Assembly (NCBI RefSeq): GCF_022539315.1
Contig: NC_066333.1
Span: forward strand, 744,001 to 808,000
Direction: 5' to 3'
Origin: Serinus canaria
Lineage: Eukaryota; Chordata; Aves; Passeriformes; Fringillidae
DNA length: 64,000 nucleotides
This document shows, piece after piece, positions 1 through 11,800 of this stretch. Numbering within the stretch: position 1 is the first letter of the stretch; every line of letters starts with the position of its first letter. Made by a program: the position numbers and the translations under genes. Below the pieces are notes generated by a model that saw only the letters and a list, made by a program, of their open reading frames with translations, did no database searches and was not told the DNA's origin.

Positions 1-101
1 ACCTCGACCCGCTCGGCGATGAAGACGGCGAGGCTGGAGCGGTAGAGCGCGGCGCGCACCGTCACGGCCGCCAGCACCACCAGCACCAAGGGGGCCGCCA
101 T
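1..101 (-). CDS. PIGU: PIGU first coding exon (partial, runs off left edge)
   Basis: Reading the minus strand from the ATG at 101-99 gives about 33 residues starting MAAPLVLVVLAAVTVRAALY and ending near ERVEV. This closely matches the N-terminus of vertebrate PIG-U, including the first hydrophobic segment followed by the R-A-A-L and R-S-S-L-A motifs. PIG-U is a multi-pass ER membrane subunit of the GPI transamidase (with PIGK, GPAA1, PIGS and PIGT), which attaches GPI anchors to proteins. Only this exon is in the window. The last two minus-strand bases are GT, so I cannot tell whether the exon stops at the edge or continues. Identity rests on recalled similarity and on the PIGU-TP53INP2-NCOA6 order, which matches human chromosome 20. 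Confidence 0.9.
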   Translation of the reverse strand, partial: MAAPLVLVVLAAVTVRAALYRSSLAVFIAERVE

Positions 102-420
102 CTCGGCGCGCGCTCCGCCGCTGCCTCCGGCTGTAGTTCCCGGGCGGCGCCGGGGAGCACGCCGCCAATGAACCGGCCCGCCCGGGCAGACTACATATCC
201 CAGCAGCCGTCGCGCCTCCACCTCCCAGCGCAACTCGGAACTACGGCGGCCGCTTGGGGGACTAAATTAGCAGGAGCGCGCTTGCAGCGGCCAGGTGGGG
301 GTCCCTGTCCCGTCCCCCCAGCTGTCCCGTTCGGGTCGCTCTTGCCCAAGATGGCCACAAGGGACAGCCCCTGCTCTGCCGGAGGACAGGGATGGGTCTG
401 CCCTCGAGTTGCATCACACT
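102..420 (-). promoter_or_regulatory. PIGU: PIGU CpG-island promoter and 5' UTR
   Basis: This CpG-rich DNA lies directly upstream of the PIGU start codon. Visible elements are a CCAAT box at 165-169 (plus-strand orientation), a ZNF143/Staf-like ACTACA-NN-TCCCAG motif at about 190-207, and a YY1-like AAGATGGCC at 348-356. No TATA box is evident. This is the usual make-up of a housekeeping promoter and may be bidirectional. I see no convincing divergent gene on the plus strand. The transcription start is not determined; it probably lies within the first 100 bases of this interval. Confidence 0.6.
190..207 (+). promoter_or_regulatory. ZNF143/Staf-like binding site
   Basis: The sequence ACTACATATCCCAGCAG fits the known ZNF143 consensus (ACTACA, two or three bases, TCCCAG). 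It lies about 90 bases upstream of the PIGU ATG, beside a CCAAT box. Such sites are typical of housekeeping and bidirectional promoters. Binding is inferred from sequence only. Confidence 0.5.
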
Positions 421-2901
421 CCCCGCGGTCCGTCCCTCCCTCCTATGGATCCCAGGTGCCTCTGGATGGGGACTCTGCCCAGCCGGGGCAAGGCGCGGCG
501 GGCTGGGCCCAGCTCGGACGAGGAGCGTCGGTGGCTTCTGAGCGGTTTGGGAATCCCCTCAGACAGTTTTTTATTTTTCAGGTATTTCACAGACCCCCAT
601 GGTATCTGCCCGCGTGTTGGCTTGGCTGTGGTGAGAGTCAGGGCTGTTGTGAGGGCGTTGAGTGCTCCATGTTTGGTTTCGGAAGGCTCTTGGCAGATTC
701 AGGTTCTCAGTCTGTGTCGTTTCAACAGCTCCCGAGCTTAAGAGTTCTGGGAGACTTTCAATCGCCTACCCTCCCGTCATGGACCTCCCTGCTGTTCTCC
801 AACAACTGCTCCTTTGTCCCCATCCCTGGGTACATGTGCTGCCCGTTCACACAATCTCACACAAAAATAGCCTTTACAACACTTCATCTGAATGGAGGCA
901 AGTGGAAGGAAGACATGATTTGCTGAGTGTACTGGGGTTGCCATTGAAAAGAGCTAGATAATATCTAAGTCAACATTTATGTTGGATTTATGCACCTATG
1001 AGCTGTAGAGTAGAGTTGCACCCACCTGCAGAAATGGAGAAAGGCTGAATTCTTCTGGGACATGGTCCCTAAAGGCCCAGGTGACCCAGGATGTACTGTC
1101 CCCAGGACTGGAGAGACTGGTGGGATTAGATGGTCAGTCACATAAACTTTGGACCATGCCTGCTTGGAACATGAATCCCTTCAGGCTGCAACACCATCTG
1201 CAGATGGTCCCTGGACTGTTTCCTGCTGTGCTCACAGCCTCACCAGTGTTCAGCTGCTGCCTTTGTAGGGCTTCTCTCATCCACTGCCACAGGACAACAG
1301 AGCTGGTCCTGAGGCCATAAGGAGAGTTTCAGTGCTCAGCCTGTCACATGGCAGCTGCTCTGCTCTCAGGATCTCTGGCAGAACGGTGTGGGTTGTGCTG
1401 GTAAAGCTGCTCTGAGAGTGTGGCTCTGGCTGGCCCTGGGATCTGATGGCCTCGGGACTGACCGAGCCTGGCACATCCTCTGGTAAATCAGGATTATTAT
1501 TAACTGGAATTCATTCCAGTTAATTTATTTGTGCAAGCTTCTGTAAATAGGAAGCCAGAAATGCTGATTGTTCTTTGCAGCTGTTCACAACAGTCTCTTG
1601 AGTTTTCTAATCAGAAATGCTCTTTTTTGTGTGCTGGTTCTCTCCAAATGACAGTTCTGATCCAAGTACTTGACAGCCATTGCCTGTGACTGCTGCTTTG
1701 CTGTGTGACTGGCACACAGTAGTGTGGTTAAAGCTGCACTGCTACAGGGTGCTGATTTTGCCAGTCTGAGCTGTGCTATGTGCTGTGTGTCTGATGCAGC
1801 CCTGGCAAGACTCAGATAAACCCCTAGGACAGCAGGAGTCAGATGTGGAATCATGCCACTACAGTTGTTCTGTGTTTAATTAGTGTGCAAAGCCAACTGA
1901 AAAGAAAGGTCAAAGAATAATTAATGATAAACGCAGCAATTCTTTCTGGAGCATGAGTTTGTTCCAGCATTTCTCCAGGAAGAGATCCCAGGGCTATCAA
2001 TGGAGGGAAATTCCTAAACTGATTGACATATTCAGTCATCCCAAAACATCAAATACATCAGGCAAATGTGAGAGGGTTGAGTACCAGTTGCTATCTGATG
2101 ACCACTAATTTGGGGGTTAGAACTGCCTTAAGGAGTTGCAATAAACACTCTCAGGCTGTGGTGCTGCCTTTTGGTGGTAACTTCTGAAGCCACTCTCAGC
2201 CAAATGAGATGGAGGAACAGCCCTTTAAAACCCTTGGGGTTCTTATAGGCTTTATGGAAATCAAGGGAAGTTTCAGGAGACCCCGGCTGGGGTGGGTTTT
2301 GCACAGGCAATAGTTTGGGACCTGGCAGTGTTGCTGTGCTGCTCCAAGTCAGCTGGCACAGCCAGCTGCTGCCCCAGCAGTGAAGGGGCAGAAAGGGATG
2401 ACGCAGAACAGAGGAGAGATCTTGGGGCTGTCAGAGACTCATACTGAGCTGAACAGAGACTTCCAGCAAGGAGCTGAAAGGACACAAACCCAAAAACTCT
2501 GAGAAAACTCTGGTTTGCTTGGTTTTTTTTCCCAGAGGCATAAACCTGATCTTCTGAGTCCTGGTGTTTACCCCAAACTGATGGTAGTGTTTGCAGCATT
2601 GGGGCATTTACTGGCTATCCTTTCTCCCTGAAATTCCTTGACTCTGCAAGTGATTTGGTGGGACCATGCGCAGAGGGCTGGGTGTGCTAAGGCCTGGGAG
2701 CAGACTGAGGAGCTCAGTTTGGGATCTCCTGCTGTGGTGCCAGCAGCAGTGTGACAGTGGGGCTGTGGAACGCTTGTTCGTCCACACAGGGAGGAGCAAA
2801 TGCAGCTCTCAGGTGGACCTTCACACTGCCTGTCCTACAGCCTCCAGGTGTTGTTGCCTCACAAAAAGAAGCAGATCTGATGGAGCCAAACACGCAATAG
2901 A

Positions 2902-2902
<1 letters not shown>

Positions 2903-2938
<36 letters not shown>
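2903..2938 (+). repeat. (CTG)12 trinucleotide microsatellite
   Basis: Twelve uninterrupted CTG units, reading as CAG on the minus strand. The frames that cross it would encode poly-Leu or poly-Gln, but neither strand shows a supported exon here, so it is treated as an intergenic microsatellite. Pure tracts of this length are usually polymorphic. Confidence 0.95.
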
Positions 2939-2939
<1 letters not shown>

Positions 2940-3274
2940 GAGATCTGCGCTCCCTCGGTCGCTCTGCCCACACGAGGCGCCTACGCCAAGCACAGGGGAT
3001 GGATGAATTCAACCTGGGCATGTTGCGTCACAGAACTTTCATAAAACACTATGTTTAACACTGAGCCAATTCAGGGATGATTCATCTTTGTTCCTGCAAA
3101 CAGATGCTGGTATGGGCATTTCTTGTGTGCCCTGCTGGAATTATGCAATGGTGACATTTTTTGGGGTAAACAAGCCACTCCTTTTCCTGACTCACTGTAC
3201 AAATTAGGTGTTCTGATTCCTGAGGCACCCTCTAGTCCTCCCTGGCAACTCTTCCAGCCTAATGCAGAATGCAG

Positions 3275-3346
3275 GTTTTTTTTTTTGTTTTTTTTTTTTT
3301 GGTTTTTTTTTTTTTTTTTTGTGGGTTTTTTTTTTTTTTTTTTTTT
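3275..3346 (+). repeat. Poly-T tract with G interruptions
   Basis: About 72 bases almost entirely T, broken by single, double and triple G interruptions. It could be the degenerate poly-A tail of a minus-strand retrocopy or a simple-sequence expansion. No retrocopy body is recognisable beside it. Confidence 0.9.
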
Positions 3347-5085
3347 GCATTTGGGAGGCCACAGCTTTGTTGTTATTCTGAGATTTCATCAGGGCCCTGT
3401 CCAATGACTTACATATCTCAGGGATGCTTCCTGTTCCTGTGGGATGTATCCCACCCTGTCCCATGTCCCAGGGGTTCACCCAACATTTATTTTGGCCAAG
3501 CTGTCATGTTTTATTTTCATAGTCAACCACTTCAGTGTTATACTTTGTTTCCTTCTGCCTTTCCCACCACAGACCTTGCACAGCAGTAGTTATTGCATTG
3601 TAGTCATTAGGGGTCTTCAGTGGGTTTGGTGTTCCTGAGAAAGTCACATTTACATACTCTTATCTCACTGTACTGGGGTCCTTTACTGATAAACATTTGA
3701 GTTGCTTTTGCCTCTTTTCAAGTTGTCTTCTGTTGGAGTTTATTGACTAGAACACCTGACAGCTTTTGGGTTTATCAGTGAAAAAATACCCATAAATTCA
3801 TATGCCTTTAATTTTTGTGGGCTACATGACTACTCATTGCTTATTTTTTGGGGGTTCATGCATGAAAACTGCTGTTGAATTGAACGGTATTGCTGTTTTT
3901 AGAAATTGCTGAGACAAAGGTGCTTGCCTTTTATTTATTAACTTGGAAAACAGCAGATTGCAGTCTGAAATAGCACTGCTGTGCTGAAATAGCACTTTCT
4001 GCTGCTGGCTGACAGAAGACAGCATGAGGTTTGTGGTCTTTTATGGAGGTTAGCATTAGTCTGGATCAAAAACAGAACCTGAGCAGTTGATCTTTCTTTG
4101 GGTTCAGAGACAGGAGAAATTAAACTGCACTTCAGATTTCTTTGACTGGCTTCGTGTATCAGAACTTCCTTTACATGAAAGACAGACATTTTTGTAAGAA
4201 AGCAAGTCAACTTTTTCTCAGCGCCCAGAAAGATTGTATTTCTGCTTTGAATATTTTTCAGAATGAGTTTTAAATGGCAGTGTTAAAAAAAAAAATCCCC
4301 AAAGATGAAATTCCTGCCAGCTAAGTTAAGACAATTAATAATCTAGTGGAAGCTTGTCATCTATACAAGGGAGAGATGGGCTTGTCCAGGGAGCTCTGAA
4401 CTCACCTGAGACATCTCTCCTGGGTGGTGAAGGGATGAGCTGATGACGTGAGCTGAACACCAAAACTCTGGGTACCTGAAGATAGGCAAGAGGAATCAAA
4501 GGGGTCTGATAAACAGCACTGTTCAGCTTTTGGGCACTGGCTAAACAACCTTGACAGCAGCATCTCTTAAAAAATGGGCTGTGCAGATGCAGTATGCTGA
4601 GGACATGGCTGAGCCTTCACAGCCAGCAGCACCATTTCCCTCCTCCATTTCAAGTGAAAGAGAACCAGGGAGGTCTGTAACAGCTGGAGCAAAGAGAGAC
4701 TGGAGAGGCAAAGTGGGTTATGAACAACAGCTCTGTGTATCACACTATTTCTTTGTCATGTTTTGCTCTATGTGAAGCCAGTAGGAAACAGATCTGTGAA
4801 TACCACTTGGATGTGCCCCACATTCCCGAGCTCGGCCCTGTCCCAGCTGAGGAGGAGCTGCTGGTGACAGCCAGACAGGGACAGTGGGGAAGGACAAGTG
4901 CTTCCTCAGGCAGGTTTCTTCCAGCTGCCCAGGCACTGCTTGTCACTCAGTGCCTCTGGGAGCAGGAGCTGATGCTGGGTTCACCCTCCTGGGAACCTCC
5001 CACACCCAGTCCTGGCACCCCTCTGTCTCTCTCTCTGTCTGTTGTTCTGACACACGTGGCTCATTGCTTCTGCCTCAGCCTTTGC

Positions 5086-5141
5086 TGACAGCGGTTCAAG
5101 GCCACAGGATGGACAGAGCGGTTCAAGGCCATATGATGGAT
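5086..5141 (+). repeat. Imperfect tandem duplication of a ~26 bp unit
   Basis: The string GCGGTTCAAGGCCA occurs twice about 28 bases apart, each copy followed by a similar GATGGA segment. This is a two-copy local duplication with no evident function. Confidence 0.6.
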
Positions 5142-5411
5142 GCTCCCTCTCTCTGTGCGGTTACATAGGAGTGTCTCTGTTTTAAGAACAAAAAGCTGGG
5201 GTTTGGCTGGCAGCTGCTGAACTGCACTGTGCCTTTGTGTGCTGCAGGGACTGCGAGTGCAGAGTGCTTTCTCAAACATTTCATTAGATTTCTTTGTCCT
5301 CAAGGCAAGTGTGTGTTTTCAGGCAAGAGCCAGATGCAGAGAAGCCCTATGGGCATTTCTGAGCAATGAATCCCTTCCCTGTGCCCCTTCCCTGCTCATT
5401 GTTTTGGAGGT

Positions 5412-6003
5412 TGACAGGGGCAATAGAATGGACACAGACACCAAGAGGAAGAATAGTCTTGTTTTACTATTAATATTGAGGCAAAACAGAACTACAAGGA
5501 TACATTTGGTAAAACAATAAGTTTATTACTCTCTTGGCTTTAGCAACAAGTAAAAATAAGCAAGGTAATGCATCTAATCATTACTCTATGAGCCAGAGAG
5601 GGAGAATAGTGGCTGGGAAAGATACATCACCAATTGCCTGAATGCTCCACCATCAGGAAGAGCCTGCAGTGCCTGGGCAGCCCTGCTCTGCAGCGAGGGC
5701 CTGGAGAACCCTTCCAGCAATTGGGAAATCGCCACATGGTGCATCCACCCATGGCTGAGCTCTCCAGCCCGCCCAAAAATGGGGTCCAGCTTTTTAGACC
5801 CAAATTGGCAAGTCCAAATGACTTGTTTACCTTTTTGTGCAGAAAACATCTGATGGCCAGCTGAAGACAGGGCTTGGCCAGAGCCCAGGCCACAGCCAGG
5901 AGGGTTTTGCCTAAAATATTCTCCTGACAAGTCTCTAGGGATATCTGTAGAGAAGATTTCTTGGTATAGCCTACACAAGGTTATACAAACATCTCTACAA
6001 CAG
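5412..6003 (-). mobile_element. Possible solo LTR of an avian endogenous retrovirus
   Basis: The block is bounded by TG at the left and CA at the right on the plus strand, and likewise on the minus strand. Its base composition is more AT-rich than its surroundings. On the minus strand an AATAAA (in AGTAATAAACTTATTG) lies about 480 bases from the putative LTR start, as expected for an LTR poly(A) signal. No matching target-site duplication was found, and no gag, pol or env remnants are adjacent. This is a tentative call; a non-LTR origin is equally possible. Confidence 0.25.
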
Positions 6004-7624
6004 CCAGTTTGGCATTAAGAATAAATAAAATAAATGTTTTAATAATCTATTTTTAACTAAAGAACCTTGATGGTATTCATAGCATCATGCTCAAGATTCA
6101 TCTTATAAGTCACCTCAGGCTTAGGCCTGCTGTTCAGGCCTTAGCATATCACTCATGCACTGTTCCTGGGCTGAACTTCCTCCTGCTCAGGGACCAGCTT
6201 GCACACCCAAGTGTCCAGTGGAGGTGTGAAAAAACCACCTGTGCCCCCCAGGCAGCTGGGCCTTTGGCTGCAGGAGAGGTTTGTGCAGGAGGTGTGTATT
6301 GGTCCTGTAGGGCACTGGAGCAGCCCTCCCGAGCTGCTGAGCCTCCTGGAGCACCAGGTCCTCCCACAGACCTATGCTCTCAAGCCTGATCCAGCCCCAG
6401 AGCACTGCAGTGGAAGTACCTGAGGGTTTGTCCTGTCCTTTTGCCTTATTTTCCATTAGGAATGTGGAAAATAAGGTAAAAGGCACGTGGAGTTCTACAG
6501 TGCTGTACTCTGCAGATGGCACAGAGGTTTCCTGTTGTGTGGGCTCTGGCAGCTGCTGGAGGTGGCTGCAGAGCCATGGGAAATGAGTGTCAGAGCCTGT
6601 GGGCACTTGTGGGTCAAATATTTTTGCCCTGTCAAAGCTTGGTGTTGTTTTAAACCACTGAAGTACAAATTTTGATTCTCTGCTTGGAAATAAAGGCAAC
6701 AGGAATACAGAACCCACCTCCTCGTGTACAGCTTTAGTAACAGTGAATATATTTCTTGGTTTAAAGTAATGGTATTGAAAATTCATCCTGTGACAAGTTT
6801 TCTGTCCATCCTTGCTTTGTTCCATAAGGCAGGCATGCTGTTCTTAGAGTGGGAAGCAGCCCTGCCTTGGAAAGCCACTGCTAAGCTGAAACCTGTATCT
6901 TGATCAATATTTTTCCAGTTAATCCTCAGAAGGGATGGGAGAGAATGGGCTAAATGATAAAATATAAGTTAGGTGAGCGGCAAGCTTTCCCCAAAACATC
7001 AGTCAAATTTGCGGAAAGCTTGATCCTGGTCCAAACCAATGCAGCAAAGCCAACATCAGCCCCCAGAAGTGCAGACCTGTGACTTCCACCATTTGGTGAC
7101 CGTGAGTAACATTGAGAAGTTCTCCTCTTCCTAATCCTTCAGTTCTGTGGGTATTGATTTGTGTACAGACGCCATTAGTTCCTGGGAATTCCCACAGGAA
7201 GTCCATGTAAGGACCAGCTGCTGGAAGGGTTGGCATTGCCACCCAGGGTTTCAGCTGCAATAGCTGGGATCTAGTCCAGTCTGAGAGGCAAAGAGGGGAT
7301 GTGTAAAACCAAATTTAAGGAAAATGGAAGCATGGCTTGTCCTGAAGTTGTCTTTCAACATTCTCACTGGGTTAAACTGTTGAGGCCTGCCAGACTGACA
7401 GAGGGGACTGGGGCGGAGACTGGTCATCTGTGAGATAGAGTTGGGATAGACACAGGAATGCCACCTGTGGGTGGGAAGGGCCCTTGTGCCCCTGTGCCTC
7501 ACCTGTGCTGCACAGGGAGCAAGGGCTGTACTGTCCCCCTGCCCTGGCCCCTCTGGCAGCTCTGCAGGGGAGAGGCCACTTCCTGCATGCTGAGAGATAC
7601 CTGCAGGGAAGGGACTTCTGTTGC
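6004..7624. other. Intergenic stretch, nothing recognised
   Basis: No exon or repeat that I can name. A 212-codon minus-strand frame at 6,187-6,825 has no recognisable domain and no exon-like boundaries. Confidence 0.5.
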
Positions 7625-7835
7625 AAAGAAGATTTTTTCTCTTCAACGTGGTGAGGCCCTGGCACAGACTGCCCAGAGCAGCTCTGGCTGCCCCTGGATC
7701 CCTGGAAGTGTCCAAGGCCAGGCTGGATGGGGCTTGGAGCAGCCTGGGACAGTAGAAGGTGTCCCTGCCCCTGGCAGGAGGTAGAGTGGGATGGGATTTG
7801 AAATCCAACCCAAACCATGCTGTGAGTTCATGATT
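7625..7835 (+). mobile_element. CR1 LINE 3'-end fragment
   Basis: It contains the hallmark avian CR1 3' text in sense orientation: GTGAGGCCCTGGCACAGACT, then GTCCAAGGCCAGGCTGGATG, GGGCTTGGAGCAGCCTGGGA and GAAGGTGTCCCTGCCC. It ends near a CAACCCAAACCATGCTGTGA tail. It is 5'-truncated, as most CR1 copies are, with no reading frame preserved. Confidence 0.85.
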
Positions 7836-8572
7836 TTCTCTGGAAGGAGCCACTGGGGATTGCCCTTATTAGTCAAATCTTACAACTGAAGTTAATCCAA
7901 ATGTCCTATTAGTGGCATTTAGTGGGTGCTATGGGGCCTGAGTGAGCATTTTGTACAGTATTTGTGACGTTACAAGTGTAGTCATTTTTAGCACTACTGG
8001 AGATTGCGCTGACACAGGCAAGAGGAAGGCTCTGAAAAAGGCGCTGAAGGCAAGGGGAAAACAAAAGCAGGGAGAGTTGAAGATGCTTGCCCCAAGTCAG
8101 ATGTGAACGAATCTCCAGATCCTGAGCCCAGCCCTGGTCCTAATCTCCTGGTTCCCTCTGCTTGGGACCTGGTAATTAAAATCAAGGATAATTTTCTGGG
8201 AGAGACAAGTGGAGGATGGTCATGGAAAAGGAAAGGCCAACAAGTCAAGCAGAGTGACTGAGTCATGCCTGTTACTGGAAAATGAGAGTCCTGAGGCCTG
8301 GCAGCGGCTCTCAGTGCACCCAGTATGGAGGAACCCACAGCTTGCAGTGGTCTGGCCTGGAGAAAAAGGAAAAATGTGTGGACTGCAGGGACAGCAAGTG
8401 TCCTCCCTGCACAGTGCCATCCCCTCCCCAACCCCAGGGTGGGTTTTGGCCACAGCAACTGCACAGCACAGCTTTCCCTGCCAGTGTGCAGGGGAGAGCA
8501 TGTTCAGAGCACTGGATGTCTTGAACCCTGCACAAAAAATACACCAGGGTGATCAGGGTGTCCAGCACAGAG

Positions 8573-8812
8573 TCAGGGAATCATTAAGGTTGGAAAAGAC
8601 ATCTTAAGATTATTCAGTTCAACTTTTAACCCAGGTCTACCACTAAACTGTGTCCCCAAGTACCACATCTACACATCTTTTTAATGCTTCTAGGGATGGT
8701 GAGTCCACCACCAGCCTGGGAAGCCTGTTCCAATTACTGACCATCCTTTCCATGAAGAAATTTTTTCCTAATATCCAACCTAAACATCTTCCTCTGCCAT
8801 TGGCTGGAGCAC
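8573..8812 (-). mobile_element. CR1 LINE fragment (different subfamily), reverse orientation
   Basis: It reads as the complement of a CR1 3' end. It starts GGGAATCATTAAGGTTGGAA, continues with the CCACTAAACTGTGTCCCCAAG, ATCTACACATCTTTTTAATG and GAAGCCTGTTCCAATTACTG blocks, and then TTTTTTCCTAATATCCAACC. The wording differs from the 7.6 kb and 29.5 kb copies, so it belongs to another CR1 subfamily. It is truncated and non-coding. Confidence 0.8.
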
Positions 8813-11800
8813 CATATGGACACATGAACCCCTGAGCTGCTCTTCAAAAATCCCCAGGCATGGCCATACTGTTCTGAACCTGAACAAAAGCACTGCTGGC
8901 CACCCTATAGCCAGCCCCACTGTCTGCCCTGTTTCTGTCCCTGTGGGGCTGAGGAGCAAGGGAGGCTCCCCAAAACCATATTCCCACATAAATGGTCCTT
9001 TGCTGGAGACATCTTTCTTGCCCACTCTGCCTCTTCCCACCTAGAGGATGGGCTGCTTCCAGGTTGAAAATATGATGAATTTTTTCATTAGAAAAGTTTG
9101 CAGCTCAGGGTCTGGCTGGGAAGGTCCCTCTCTGAACCTACAGCATCCTGACCCTTGGGAGCTCTAGTGGCTAGGTGATCCTGAGGGCACTGGCACCTCA
9201 GTGGTCTGTGCGCTGCTCCTGGGCTCCGCGGAGCTCCCTTCCCTCTGCTGTGGGGTGCACAAGCCAGGCTTCCCAGTGTGCTTCCCCTGCACAACCTCCA
9301 AGGTAGCAAACATCTGTCTCAGGTAACAAACCCCCTGGACCCCATGAGCAGGAGCAGAGCCACATGTTTTCTTCCCTGGCATCAGATGCAGCTCAGGACG
9401 TTCCTGCCTCACCCCAAGGCCTCATCCAGATGCTCCCAGGCTTTTAAGGTTATAAAAAAAATTTCTGCCCTCCTCAAGCCCTGATGCAATGTAGTGGCCA
9501 CGAGCAAACCAGCTGGGAGTGTCCAGCTCAGCCCATCCTGTTCTGCTGGCTGAGCTGGGCAGGAGGTGCTGGCACCACTGTGTCTGTGCCAGGTTGCCCG
9601 GGACAGAGGTGTGGCATTGGAGCAGAGGACTCCCAGCTCCATCTCCTGGTGCCAGGCAAGCTCTGAGGGCTGAGTCCTACCAGAGCTGAGGGTGAGGTGA
9701 CCCTGCCCAGGCACAGGTCCTCCCCAACCGTGAGTGCTCCTGGAGGTCTCCTGGCACCAGTTTGGTGGGGATGAGCCTCCTGGCACAGGTAGGGGTCTCA
9801 GGAGAAAAAGAAGGGGGAGAGGCATTCTCAGGGAGAGGGCAGAAGTTCAGCCAAAGTGCGAGAGTGTGGCAGGAGGTGCTGGGGAGCGTTTTGGGGAGTG
9901 GGGCTGGAGGGGAGCCTGTGGCTGGAGGTGAGGACTGTGGTGCTCAGACTTGCCAGTGACTCAGCTGGTGACCTATGGTCCTTCTTCCCCGTGCCTGAAC
10001 CTGCGACCATTTGTGGTCATGCCCAAAGCCTCCATGAGGCATGACCTGCCTGGCTGTGACTGTCCCTGCTCTGGCTGCTCAGCATGGCTGCTGGGTGCTC
10101 AGCCTCAGACAGGCTCTGCCAGAGGAGTCACTCCCCACCTGTTTAGTCCCGTGGGACTGGGCTCTTTGAAGTCCCCACCCCACCTGTCCTGTGGTGCATG
10201 ACTCGGCTGTCAGCTGCCCCAGGGACCCTTCCCTTGTGCTTGTCACATCTTACCTAAGCTGCCAACCAAATCCCCATGCTCTCCCCATCCCATGGCCAGA
10301 GTTTTGGGGGTCTGAGCTCTGGGAAAGCAGTGGGATGTTTATAGCCAACATCTGGAAAACCATGTCCTCCCAGTTGCTGCCACAACAGAGCATCCCTGCA
10401 GCCAGAGCTCCTGTGCTGCAGTTCTGTCCTGGCCAAACCCTCTGCCCTGTGTCCTGCCTGAGGAAGGATGAGAGCACTGGGGTTCGCCCTGTGCTGTTGG
10501 GGTACACCCTGGCTCTCTGGGATGGACCTTGTCCCATAGGGGTGCACGCATTGCCTGCCTGGCCCATGATGGCCATTCTTTTGCTCTCTGGGACACAGGG
10601 AGGGGAATGGAGCCTCGCAGCCTTCCTCGGGTAGATGGTAATTCCAGACTGTGTAGGTGCCACCCCAGCACAGTGCCGTGTTCTGGAGACCATCCACATC
10701 TGCCACAGTAGCCACGATGGGGGAGCCCACGGGAGGGGGAGTGCAAGCTGGGAACTGCCCCCTCCCTCCGGCACCCGCCCTCCCTCCCACACGGACTGAC
10801 AGCGGGTCAGAGCTGACCCTGGGGGTGCCCTGGTCTGCCTCCCACCCACCGCACCTCTGGCTTTGCTGCTTTCCCCAAGCGGCCACGAGGACTCGATGGC
10901 CACGGCGGGGATTCACGTCCAGGTGCTCTGGCCGCGGAAAGACCGGTCCAGGCTGCACGCAGACTGTTTGGAGGGAACTCTGAGGAGGTGCTCTCCTTCT
11001 CCAAAACCTGTCTCTCCTGCTTCTTGCCACCCCTGGCTCTACTTGCCTGGCCAGATTGCTCAGGCCAGTCTTCCCCGGTTTTTGTCCCCAGGATGATCCC
11101 CGGTGTTTTTGCGTGCCCGCCCAGGCTCAGCTGCCTGCACGGCAGTGGGAAGGTCTGCTGGACCCGTCCTGGCTGCCAACGTGAACGCAGCACAGCCCCA
11201 GCCATGCCAGTGCCAGCCACTGGGCCTGCTGGGGGTGGGCATGGAGGGGACCGGAACTGACCTGGTCACTCTCCTCCACTTCTGCCTGATCCCAGGGCAG
11301 CAGAGCAGGGGGTGCACTACCCTCCATGAGAAGGTCAAATTGATTCACCTTTGTATTTCTTCAGATTTCTGTCAGAAAGAGGTGGTGATGAAAACACCAC
11401 CTTTAGGTGCCTGGTTATAGGATGGCACAGGAGCAGTTGGAGTCCAGTTGCCTTTGGAAGGATCTTCCTAAATAAAAGCTCACCTGTGAGTGTTCCTCTA
11501 TAATATGCACTCCTTGAACCAGCCCCACTGATGCCAGCCCCAGGGGGGGAGTGACAGTGTTCTGGCTCCATGCCATTTGCAGTGTTTGGGATGCTGAATT
11601 AGGCACACCTGAAATACTTTTTGGTAACCAAAAGAATGGTTTCTAGTCTCTCTATTGCTTTTCCACATTGCCCCCAACTCCCAATCTCTGTCTCCAGCTT
11701 TACCTTCACACCAGCTCACTAAATCCCCCCATGGACAACACCCTGTGTACCGGGGCGGGGCAGCAGGGATGGTGCTGGTGCCACCCAGCTGCAATCACAC

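Larger units (their letters stand above)
421..5411. other. Intergenic stretch upstream of PIGU
   Basis: No exon, RNA gene or well-preserved transposon is recognisable. Frames of 60-250 codons here have no recognisable domains, no supporting splice sites and mutually overlapping alternatives. The stretch contains a CTG tract (2,903-2,938), a G-interrupted poly-T tract (3,275-3,346) and a short imperfect duplication (about 5,086-5,141). Confidence 0.6.

Noticed and set aside
168..926. 252-codon plus-strand open frame beginning in the PIGU promoter
   Set aside because: No homology recognised, its composition follows the CpG island, and the ATG is in a weak setting. A non-coding divergent transcript is more plausible than a protein.
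2666..3058. Protein with poly-Leu or poly-Gln tract at the CTG repeat
   Set aside because: The frame is open mainly because of the repeat. There are no conserved flanks or exon boundaries.
10254..11030. 258-codon minus-strand open frame
   Set aside because: It overlaps other frames of similar length on both strands, has no recognisable domain, no promoter and no splice logic. GC-rich DNA lacks stop codons by chance.
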